Below are positions 1 to 12,100 of a stretch of DNA of 64,000 nt, piece by piece (within the stretch, counting starts at the first letter, position 1; every line of letters starts with the position of its first letter). The stretch comes from Valencia hispanica. Its lineage: Eukaryota; Chordata; Actinopteri; Cyprinodontiformes; Valenciidae. The translations under genes were made by a program, and so were the position numbers. The notes beneath the pieces are model-generated. The model saw only the letters and a list, made by a program, of their open reading frames with translations, was not told the origin of the DNA and did no database searches. Location of the stretch: the NCBI GenBank assembly GCA_963556495.2, contig OY747702.1:46209680-46273679 (forward strand), given 5' to 3'.

Positions 1-152
1 TTGCTTGGTTAATTATTTTTGATAGACATCTACTTTCCAAGCTACTTGTGGTATTTTGATTTGCATTAAGACTCATCAGCAGAATTTCATTTTATGATGA
101 CTCTTTGCAATAATATCCAGAGGTTTTGTCCATATTTTGTTGATTGTTTTAG

Positions 153-3100
153 TGTCCATCATCAGTGTGGCGGAGTGGCTCATCTCAGAGTTACCACCAG
201 GAAGCAACATCGGTTTTGATCCCTTCCTTTTCTCCCTCGGTGAGTTTTTACCTATTTACCTCAGCTGTTAGTCCAGATTAACATCAATAAATCACCAAGT
301 AGATGGAAAACATTGATAGGGACAACATACGCTATCCAGACTCTTTATTTGAGATTGATTCTGTTTAACTAATCTTCTGCAATTTGCTCCATTAGAGACC
401 CAGGAAGACTACGCCATGAGTCTGGAGCCCAGCAATCGCATCCTCAAGTCCATTCCTGTTAACATTGTCGACCAAGTGTGGAAGGATAGACCTGCTGTCC
501 CACCTGACAGCCTCACCCGTCTGCCTGATAGGGTCATACGTAGGTCTTCTTACATTGTGAAGTACACATACACTGCAGCCTAGCTGTCTATCTGTTCATC
601 TGTGAGCTGATAAATACCTGCAAACTGGAAAGAGAGCAATAAGCAGCTTTGTAAACAACCATAAAGAGCCTGTTCGTGTTTTTTTACGGTTGACCGGTAG
701 ATTAAACACTAACTCAGAAGGACTAGAGTAGCCTACAGATAAGGAAGTTGTCTCAGTGCTTGTCTTATTAGACTTTATGACTACAGATTAGAAAAATGGA
801 CCAAATAGAGAACACCATAAACTTAATGGTCTGTACATTTAGCTGGAAAAATCATTATATCCATGGCTTTAAGAGCATGCCTGACAGTCAGGATAAGAAA
901 GGTTGCGCTTATTTTCTTGGCAGACTGGATGGAGTCCATTAAGTAACGAGGAATAAGAAGATGACTTGAATGTCAAACAAGCAGGCAAACAAAAAGCATA
1001 AATGTTTTTTCACACTCACATAAATTACATTTACACAAGAAAATATATTTAAATGGATTCAAATTAAATAAAGTAGATCAAATTAAACCAGTTTACTTTT
1101 TCTTTGGCAAAGATTATTTTAATAAATTGGAACAATACAGTGTGTTGCAATGCGAATCATTCTTCTTCGAAGTTCTCACATTTTACAACCACAAACTTCA
1201 GTGTATTTTAGTGTGATTAATATTAAAAAGTCTTACTTAAAACATGTGGCATGAATATGTATTAAGTATTCAATAGGTATTCAGTGCAAGTACAGCTGCT
1301 CATCTTTTGTGGTTTGTCTTTAAAAGCTTTAAACATCCGTCCATCCATCCATTTTCTGTACCCGTCATTCTTATGCAGGGTTGCGGGGGGGCTGGTGCCT
1401 ATCTCCAGCTCTCATGGGGCGAGAGGCGGGGTTCACCCTGGACCGGTCGCCAGTCCATCGCAGAGCTTTAAACATCAAGACAGTAAAATAGCTCATCCTA
1501 CTTTGTCAAACAGCTCAAGCTCAATAAAATTGGATGGACAGCATCTGTTTTTTAGTCCAGTTATTTCAGAGAGTTTTAGTTTTATCTAAGTTTGGACTTG
1601 GACTGGATCATTCTTACATGTATATGCTTAAATCTAAACCACTCATTCTAGTTCTGAAGTGTCTCGCTGTCTCAGGTTTCATTGTAGTATTGCCTTGAAT
1701 TAAACTTCATCCATCTTTCAATTAACTCTAACTTTCCTGAACCTACTGAAAGAAAGCATCCCCACAGCATTATTCTGCCACCTCTACATTTCATTATGGA
1801 AGATGCTATGTCTGGGGGATATACAGTGTTTCCTTCCATACATTGCGTTTTGCATGTAGGTCAAAAATTACAATTTTGGACCCTCATCCAAGTGTTTGCT
1901 GTGTTCCCTACATGGTTTCTTGCAAACATTCAGAATTCGTATGGCTTTCTTTAAACAATGGCTATCCTCTTGCCTCTTTTGCAAGAAAGCCAGATTTTTG
2001 GACTGCATGATAACAGAGTATCTGTCCTTTCAAAGCCTGTCTACATCTTGATAGGTTTGTAGTTGTGCCATACTCCTTTCATTGACACGTTGCTTTTCAC
2101 GTTGCTCCTTGATATATTCAAACATTGGGACCTTGTTGATAACCCAACCCTGCTTTAACTTCTCCACAACTTCATCTCTGACCAGTCTGCTGTGTTCCTC
2201 GGTCTTCATGATGCTGTTTGTTCACTAATGTTCTCCAACAAAGCTCTGACGCCTTCATAGATAGGCTGGAATTCTACTAAGATTAAATCATGCACATGTG
2301 GACTTTACAGTATTAACCAATGAGGTAACTTCTTTAAAGCAGCTGGTTGCACTGGATTTGATTTAGGGGTATCATAGTAAAGACTTTTGAACTCACATGT
2401 ATTGCAAAAGTTTCAGATTTTTATAAAAATTTAGAAAATTATGTTTTGTTTCCTTCTATGTGTGTTTTTGTTGTATCTTTGACATAAAATCTAAGTAGAA
2501 TGCATTATTACTTGATGGTGTGGTGCTACCCTCACAAGTGGAGTCCGGGTACCTTTGCAAGGCAGTGTAAATGTAAAACGTTTCATCCTTTAGAAAGAAC
2601 ATGGCAGATGAAGGTGGAGCAGATACGGGGCCTGATGACAATGAATCCATACCAACCCACAGCTCTTCTGCTCTCGGCTCTGGATGAAACAGCCTGTGAG
2701 GGAAAAACAGACAGAGTTTGCTTTGTCAAACTAATAAATCGTATTTTAGTTTGGAATAAAATGAGAGCCGATGATGATGTTTGTTTTTGTTTTTTAGGGC
2801 TCTTTAATTTACGTGGAAATGACATTCCCTACAATCCCTTCTTCTACTCCTACACACTTCTAACATTAGATGAAATCTGGTCAGTCACTCACTGTTTCTA
2901 GTTATTGAGCAACTAATTATTTAATGTGAATGGAAGAGATCATTTTTGAATATTCTACCACAAATCCACAAAAGGCCCTTATACAAACGTGCTATGAAGT
3001 AAATGAGCATGTTGTCTTTTGTCCCTCATGGCGTCTACAGGCTGTTTGTCCACACTGACAGAGTGAGCGAGGATTTGAAGGAGTACCTCAGTGCATCCTG

Positions 3101-6100
3101 TTCCGGAGCACTCTGTGTGCAGCTGAAAAGTTACGACACTGTTCGTGATAATCTGATGGCCTATGTGGCTCGGCCCGAGGTTAAAGTGTGGATTGGTACA
3201 GAATACACAAACTATGCACTTTATGAGCTCATAACACCTCCGGTATGTAGATATCTTTAAAAAGTTCAGGTAATTTGTCTTGTAAGATATATCTTTTAAT
3301 AATGACTGTTTGTTTATCTAACAGGAGAAACTAATGACATCCTCCTATTCTCCTGTGTTGACAACTAAAGCTGTGAAAGACGAGACTGAGGAACGGATTT
3401 TGAGAGAAGCTCATGTACGTCCCAAACTCAGACAGAAGTTGTAGAGTTTGAATAAAAAAGTGAACACAAACCGTAACATAAATTTCATTTAGGTGAGGGA
3501 TGCAGTTGCTGTTATCCAGCTGCTGATGTGGTTAGAAAAGGCCGTCCCAAAGGGGAACGCGACTGAGCTGAGTGCTGCAGAATATGTAAATAACTGTCGC
3601 AGGTGAGTCAACAAATTCAGTTACAACCAGATGTTTACATACGCTGAAAAATAATTTAGGGATGATTTTTGGATCTACATGCCCAATTCCTTACTGAGAA
3701 TCATTTCTAGATACCTTAAGGTTTCATGTTCATCTGTTCGATCATATGCAAGCGTAGACACCAAGAGAGTACAAAGTACCACAGCAGTTTCCTAATGCTG
3801 TGAACCTGTTCACACATATCGCAATAAAACCTTTCTGATTCTGATTCAGAGTGTTCAGGCATCATACTGTTCTAAAGGAAGATCGGTTCTGTCTTCAAGA
3901 GATGAGGGTGTTTTGGTATGAAATGCGCTTGTATCATGTAAAACAAGTCTTGTAAGTAAGGACATGGGCTGAAAGGTCACACAGAGAGAAAGAAGCTATT
4001 ACTCCAAAAGCAACAAAAAAAGACAGATTACTGTTTGCAAATACCCTATGTGACAAATATCTTATTTTTGGAGATATGTCCAGTGGTATGACGAAACTAA
4101 GACTGAGGCGTTTGTCATAATGGCTGGCATTCAACCATGTCCTTCGAGGAGCAGCAGGGGTACTTCAGGAGAATGGGGTACCCTGAAATGGACCGGTAGG
4201 TCCCTGTACTACCAATGTCAGAAATTGGTCCGCATTGCCGGCATAACCAGCCTGTTTTCAGTGAGAGTTGGACTCCACCAAGGTTATCCATTGAGCAGAA
4301 AGGTCTCGATCTACGTTCCTAACCTCATCTATGGTCACAAGCTCTGGGTAGTGACTGAAAGAATGAGATCCAGAAAACAAGCAGAGGGAGGGGCATCTTA
4401 GAGGGTGTTCACCCAGGGCACCAAACGGGCTAGGACTGTCCCTGGCCACACTTTACAAAATAGATGACATTGCGAGGAAAGAACATTTTGTGGAAGCATT
4501 CAAGCAACATCTGAAGACATCAGCCAGGTAGCTAATCCCTTTTTTCACTCGGGTCTGCTTGACCCAGGCTGTGTAGCATCAGCTCGGCCCAGCATGCCCT
4601 GGTTGGACGAGGACATGGGCAGGCTCAGATTAGCAAAAGTTCCACTAAAAATCAGCCATCACTCACCGTTTTCTGACATTACAGGTCCCGATGCCAATGC
4701 TGGAGCTGGTTTCTAGCCCACTCTCTCTCTGCTGTTGCTCGCCGGACTTTCACCATAAATGCCGTCCATTTCTGCAAAGCACTTCCCGTGCTTGCACTCT
4801 GCCCCACTCCAGCCGTGGTGGTTCTTCACGGCCCGATATTCGCACCTTAGTGTTTGTTAGTTTCCCCCAGCAATGTTTTGAACTCGCTGGAAGCCATCCG
4901 TCGCCATTCTCTGTGACATCACTTCACATGCACACCACCAGGCCAATAAGTGGCTACCTACTTAGGTACGAGTGCCAGTGACATCACTTAACCGGACCAA
5001 TCAGTCCATAGCTGGGCGTCTCGGCCCACTTCGGACTGATCCAGAGGTACTCCGTAAAAAGGGGTCAGCTTGGCCTAGACAAAGGTAGTGGAAATGCACT
5101 AAATAGGGGTGGATCCCACCCAGTCCGGGCCAAGCCGGCCCTAGTGAGAAAGGGGCATAAGAAACTAGGCCTAAGATTGGTCTTCAGAATGGACAATTAA
5201 CCCCAGTGCCTTAAGGACAACAAAGTTGATGTTATTGAGTGACCATCAGCAAGCCCTGAATTCAGTCCAATGGAAAATTTGTGGGCAGAGCTGAAAAGGT
5301 TTGTGTGAGCAAATTAGCCCACAAACCTGTCCCAGTTACACCAGTTCTGTCAGGAGGAATGGGCCAAACTTCTAGCATACAACGTATGTAAACACCTGGT
5401 TTCAACTGTGTATACACAAGGTTGCAGATAACTAGCATGCATCTCTACAGTATTGATAAAAAAATATCTACAGTTACTTTGGAGTTGGATGTCAAAGCTA
5501 ATATAAATGTTGCAGCAAACAGAAGGACAACAGAGGCCCGAGCTTTGAAACAATCTCTGCAAGTGGACCAAATGCTGCTCTCGCCCACTACAGGTGAGAT
5601 GAACTCAATTCATCCTCTTTTTTTTTGTCCTACTTTTTAATGAGACCTTTTTTTTAAACGCTCTAACCTTTGTAAACAGACAGTTTTGAATTTCAGAAAA
5701 CACATTTATTTAAGGAGGGGTGAGAGGTAACACACAACTGATTTCTTTGTCATAATTGATCGTCAGCTACTGCAAACTGGAGTAGTTGGTAGCACTGTTG
5801 CCTATTAACAAGAAGACCCTGGATTACAATCTTTCTGCATGGAGATTGCATGTTCTCTCCGTGCATGTGTTGGTTCTCTCCGGGTACTCCAGATTCGTCC
5901 CGCAGTCCAAAAACATGAATGTTTTGGTTAATTGTTACAATTGTGGCTGACAGTTTTTACCTCATTACTCACTTTAACTCAAATGTGGTCGCATTTCTCA
6001 GAATCTCAACCATACATTGTTAGGGTCTCTGTTTAAGTCATTCAAATCTGAGTATGCCAATTTATTTTTAATAACTGCACAGTACTTTGGTTTTGTAATT

Positions 6101-9100
6101 TATTCCTTAATGTGCATATATTGTCCTTAATTCAGTTTTTATACTTTTATACTTCTTTGTGTGAATCTAAGTGCCTCCATTACCTGTGACTTTGCTGCTG
6201 TTCCAGCTGAATTTCCCCTTTGTGGGACAAAAAAGGTTTTTTCTGTTCTGTTCAATTCTATTCTAAAAGCAACACATGTAACCACACTTTTGGGGGGTTT
6301 GCCCAATGAAACAGCATGCATGGAGAATAAAGAATAAATCCATTCATCAAAGCTTATAAATCATTAGTGGCACCATTACTTCAGGCAATAGGAGATGTCT
6401 TGATGGTAGCTGAAAGGCCACCAGCCAAACTTACACAAATAAAAACAAACATTACAAAAATCAACAAAGTGAAAACCATCATAAATAAACTTCTCTAATT
6501 CCTCTAAGATTTCCAAAATAAAAGAAAGGTAGATTTTATGAACCAATGCTGTTGCGTAATCCCTGAATGCATAGGCGACATTTATATAGCTTTTAATCCT
6601 AAAACAGGGGAGATACCCATTACTTTTTATTTCATTAAGGAATTCACACGTACAAGATGTCTGAGTAATTACTGTAGTGGCACTGACTTTCACAAGTCTG
6701 TCAGGAGTGAGTAAAAAAAACCACATCAGCTCCAGCTCCTTGTAGTAGTGTTCATACTCCTTGCACTTTTCCACATGTTGTCACATTAGAACCATAAACC
6801 TCCATATATTTTATAGATAATTTATGTGATTGACCATCACAACATGATGCATAACTGTGAACCAGAAGGATCAGAAAATGTGCGATGCATGTCGTTCACA
6901 CTGCTTCTACAAGTTCCAAAATGATTAAATACGTAGCGTCCACCTGTGTGTATTTTAATGTCGTATGAATACAGCTGTCCTGTGAAGGTCGTAGATTGAT
7001 TGGAGAACATTAGAAAACAAACATCATCATGAAGACCAAGCAACACAGCTGACAGGTCAAGTTTTGTAGAGGTTTAAAGCAAAGTTGATCATCAATCTAT
7101 CATCTCAAAATGGAAAGAGTGTTGGACAACAAAAAAGCTAACAAGACATGGATCATAAAAGGGTGTTTATCAGGAAAGCAATCAAAAGTGCCTAGGGGAG
7201 CTCTGTAGGGGCTGCAGAAAGCAAAAGCTCAGGTAGAGAGAATCTGTCTACAGAACAACAATTAGTTTTGCAACCTACTAATCTCACCTTAATAGAAAAG
7301 TTGTGTTTGTTAAAAGATATTCATAAAAGGTCATTTTTAAAGTTTGCCACAAGCCATGCAGAGAACACAGCAAACATGTGGAAGAAGGTGTTCTGCTTGG
7401 ATGAGACAGAAATTGAACCTTTTGCACATGCAGAACACTATCTGAGGCAGCAAACCAACTCTTTTATTGTTCAGTTCAAAACCAGACACAGGTGTTAATG
7501 CTTAGGACATTCTAGAGAAAAAAATGAGCTCTGACGTATTTTCATATCTTTTTAAAACTGTCAGATTTTTAAAAACCTTTCTATCTTATTTTAAAGGTAA
7601 ACACTACAAGTATAATGCCAGTATCATTTCCTTTTTTCTGTTTTTTTTCCTGCATTGCAGCCCATCCGAAGAAACCAGCAGGACACTGACAGTTGATGAG
7701 ATGTACTTGGTTGACTCCGGGGGCCAGTATCTGTGAGTAAAACCACTCTCTTCCAGTTTCATTTCGGGTCTCGTGCTCTCAAAATGAGTCACGCTGATTC
7801 TCACTACTATCAGAGACGGGACCACTGACATCACTCGCACGGTTCACTGGGGGACGCCCACAGACATGCAAAAAGTAACATTTACAATAAATTGCTTTTT
7901 ATTTTAATTCATGCTCTAAATCACACATTTCAAACATGCTTTTTCCACTGTTTATTTACAGGAGGCCTTCACTCGAGTGCTAATGGGAAACATTGAAATA
8001 TCACACACTATTTTTCCCTCAGGGACAAGTGGTGAGTGGAAAACAATGAAGCACATATTGATTTAGATTTACACTTAGCCATAGCTGAAACGTGTCTTTG
8101 TGTCACCACTAGAGAGCTCTCTCCTCCCACATCATGTTGTAATGATTGCACTCATTGCTGCAGGATGTTTGCTTTGAGCTCTGTAAGAAGAGTTTTGTGT
8201 CTCAACAGGTGTGCGCATGGAGATGCTGGGCCGCCGGGCTCTGTGGGAGGTGGGCCTGAACTACGGCCACGGCACCGGTCATGGGGTGGGAAACTACTTT
8301 GGGGTTCATGAGTGTAAGGCTTCTCAGTTGTTTTGAATAGGATATTCTAAAGTCATGAACCAGAAATACTGACTTGTTTTAAAAACATTGCAAAGATAAT
8401 TACAGATGCACAGACAGTATGCATGGAGCTGAAGTCTGTAACATAGTCGAGGGTTCAGCTGAGTATTACAAGCAATGCACGTGTGGGCAAACATTTAATT
8501 TAGCAATACAACCACTTGTGATGTGGTTACATAACTCAGTACCCACAACAGCTGAAGTAAATAAGCCACAGTGTGCTGGTAGGCCAGGAATTTATTAAAG
8601 TGCTGTGAAAAAAATATTTATCCCCTACAGATTTTTTCTGTTTTTGCATTATTTGTTACAGGTAAAAAAATATATAGATCATCAAACCAATTTTATTATA
8701 ACACAAAGAGAACAAGAGTAAATACAAAATGCAGTTATGAGATTAAGATTTCATTTATGTTTCATGAAAAAACGTTTTTTAAATCAACCTGGCCTAAAAT
8801 TTAACTTGTTGGTTGTAAAAAAAAAAAAGTGTGATGTATTTAAATCCAGACTTTGGTTGTACTACTCAGAAACCTTTAACTTTGGGGGGGGGGTTGTAAA
8901 TACCGATGGCTGTGAGCCAGAAGCGTGGCTATGGTGGGGCCTCTGGGGTCCTTGGCCCACCCACTTTGGACCATGGCCCACCCAAATAAATGACTTTCTT
9001 AAAAGAAATTAAAACATATTCTATTTATAATTACATTTTATTTTTAAGGAGCTTCACTTAAAGTCATCATAAAATAAAACCAAATAAAACTGGAGGTGAC

Positions 9101-12100
9101 ATATCCATCTTTGTAAGACTAGCTAAGGCTAGCTGTGAGATTGCTTTGTGCAACTAAGTCGAAGATTCTAGAATATTACAATATAATGATTCCTAGCTAA
9201 ATATTCCAGACTAATCAATTAAAGTTTTTTCTTTGAAATACATTGCTACTCCATTTCCCATAGTCCCTTGGGAAAAGCTGACCAATCGCTGATTTTACAG
9301 AGCCCAGATGATACCTTCCGGTGCTGCTTGCGGTCAGCGAATATGGCGCGATGCAGCAACATAATTAGCAGCTTCTAAATCTATCGCTATCTACAGGGTG
9401 AGCGGCCCTAATATTATCCCTTAACGGAATCATCATGATGTACTTTCACAGCACCTATAAATAGATTGTGACATAATGTTGCAATGCATTCTGTGAGGTA
9501 GCCCTAAACAAACGAGCGCGCATTTTGAATGGGTGCCTGTTGGTCTGAGTCTCTCCAATCTTCACAAAGTTGTACTTTAGTCATCTAAGGATGTTTAAAC
9601 GGGAAGCAAATAAGCACTGCTGTTGGAGGTTGTTCAAATCGGAGTCTAGGTACCCAGATCGGATGTCGGAGAAAGTTATGAGAAACAAATCATAAAATAA
9701 TGAGAAAAGAAAATTACATAATAAATGTATAAAACACAATAATCCTTTACAACAGGGTTCAAAAAACACGAACAGCATATATTTTATATGTCAAAGGAAC
9801 CTTTTGTCACTTAAATTTACTCACAGGGGAATTAGTAGCTCTGTGGACCAGGCGCTGTCAGGTGTTGTCACGGTAACGGCTGTGACAGGTGTTGTTTGGT
9901 TAGTGAGTCCTTTAATTTTCAGGTCATACCATTTACACCATCCACTAGAGGATTAACCTGTATTTTTATTGCAATACATCTCCGCACCTTTTCAAAGTCT
10001 TTTTTTTCTTTATGGCTGATTTTTGCAAAGGCTAACATGAGTCAAACCTGTAGATAGTGATGGTCATTCTGTCACAGACAGCATGGAGGAAAACTAGCTT
10101 TCTTTTTCCTCCATCCTCTGCTTGAACCCTATTTTCAGAAGTTCACACTAAAATAGTACACCATAACAGTTCTGAGCAAAGCCTTTTTCAAAAAAGATGT
10201 TGATTTTTTTTGTGTGTGTGTTGTTGTATTTCAGCCTCCCCCTTGAAAAACCTGTTCATAAGAGTGCCGGAAAATGTGCCAAGATGTAAAAAAAAAAAGG
10301 AAATTAAAAGTTTTGCTTGTTATTGTTTTTTGTTTTGTTTTGTTTTGCTTTGGGAAGGGGGGATTATTATGAGAAAACAGTGTAACAGTGGTGTCATATC
10401 AGATATGTTTGTAGATTTGCTTCCACTGTTTTCCTGCTTTATGATGTTTTATTTTATTTTGTTTCCAGGGCCTGTTGGATTTCAGAGCAACAACATTCCC
10501 TTTAAAGCTGGCATGTTTACATCTATTGGTGAGCTCTATATGGATTCATCTCCTCTCTGGATAGCACAAAACCAATTTGTTTCTGTGTTGTGCAAACAAC
10601 AGGGTCCGGTTCTGATCACTAATGAACCAAATTAACATGTCTGAAACTCCAAAGGTTATGGGGAATTAAATGCATTTCAGATGAAAAAACACATTTTAAT
10701 ATCAGACAAAGATAATCGGATTATGTGCAAAGAAAAAATTGCGGATCAATCAATTCACACTACACCTTTAGGATCAAGAAATCACTTACATGTAAATAGA
10801 AATGGTTAATATAGCATTATGTAGGCTTAAACATCATTATACACAAATGATGGGGTGGTGGTGAACCTTTTTAGGTGTGAGTGACTGACCAACTAAAATT
10901 ACTACAAGAACACTTTGACAACTCATCCGGGAGGTCACAGAAGAACAATATCTAAAGCAGGGGTGCCAAAATCCACACTTCAAGATCTGCTATCTTGCAA
11001 CTTTTAGATGCATCGCTGCTTCTACACACCTGAATCAAATGAATGCCTTATAACCAGGCCTCTGCAGAGCTAAAAGATACCGATGAGCCATTTGATTCAT
11101 GTTTGTTGGTGAAGGGACACATCTAAAAGTTGCAGGGTGGTGGATATTTGGGTACCCCTGATCTGAAGCGCAGCAGGCAGGCCTCACTCAAAAATGGCAT
11201 CCAAGGTGACATCCACAGCTGATCAAAAGAAGCCGAGAAACATCTCGCTGATCACCAAGACTTTTGGGAAAACATTCTGTGGACTGGAAAGTTTGTGTCG
11301 CATTACACCTGGTTTAAAACTACATTCAAACATGGTGGTGTTAGTGTGATGGTCAGAGCAGGTTTGCAACTTTAAGACGTGGACAGTTTGCCATAATTGG
11401 TAGAACCATTCTGCTCTCTGCCCAGTTGATGACCTAAAATCAAGCCGAATTGGGCTTTACAGCAGGACAGCCTCGCCTGACTTGTAGACCAGCAAATCTA
11501 GATGGGCCAATAAGAAACAAAATACATGGTTTCAGAGTGGCCTAGTCAAATTCTTGACCCAAATCCAACTGAGATGTTGTGGTGTGGCCTTAAGCAGGCT
11601 GTTCATGCTAGAAACCCCTCCAATGTACCTAAATCCAAGCAATTTTGCAAAAAAGAGTGGACCAAAATTAGTCTACAGCGAATTTCATCAGTTATTTCTG
11701 CCACTTGATGACAGTTGTTGCCCTCAAGGGAAGCTCAACCAGTTATGAGTTTAGGGGGCAATTACTTTTTCACATGGGGTCAGGCTGGTTTGGATAGCTT
11801 TAACCCTTAACAAATTAAGTTAACGTTTGAAAACTGCTTTTTGCATCAACTCAGCTTATCTTTGTCTGAATTTCATATTGAAATTTATTTGATGATTTGA
11901 AACATTTAAGTTGGACTCAAAAACAAAACCAGAAAAGATCTGTAAGTAGCCTAAGCAAATACGCTTGGACAGCATTGTGTGTGTGTGTATATGTATATCT
12001 GTTTCCTTTTTTGTTGCAGAACCTGGATATTACAAAGAGAACGACTTTGGCATAAGGATTGAAGATATCGCCGTGACTGTGTCTGTTCACACGAAGGTAG

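Larger units (their letters stand above)
3618..5408 (+). mobile_element. Tc1-like (Sleeping Beauty-type) transposon, interrupted
   Basis: The outer inverted repeats match well: the left end reads CAGTTACAACCAGATGTTTA, and the right end, reverse-complemented, reads CAGTTGAAACCAGGTGTTTA. Decayed transposase text is seen at about 4075-4130 (the segment around a catalytic Asp) and 5190-5370 (the NLWAELKR segment around the last catalytic residue). The middle is replaced by a LINE fragment (about 4137-4450) and by an inverted-repeat element (about 4537-5156). The element fills most of the xpnpep2 intron between exons 3493-3602 and 5516-5593. It is certainly inactive. Confidence 0.8.

Noticed and set aside
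8036..8311. 91-codon + strand frame over a real exon
   Set aside because: It covers xpnpep2 exon 8209-8313 in a wrong frame. The correct frame gives GHGTGHGVGNY.
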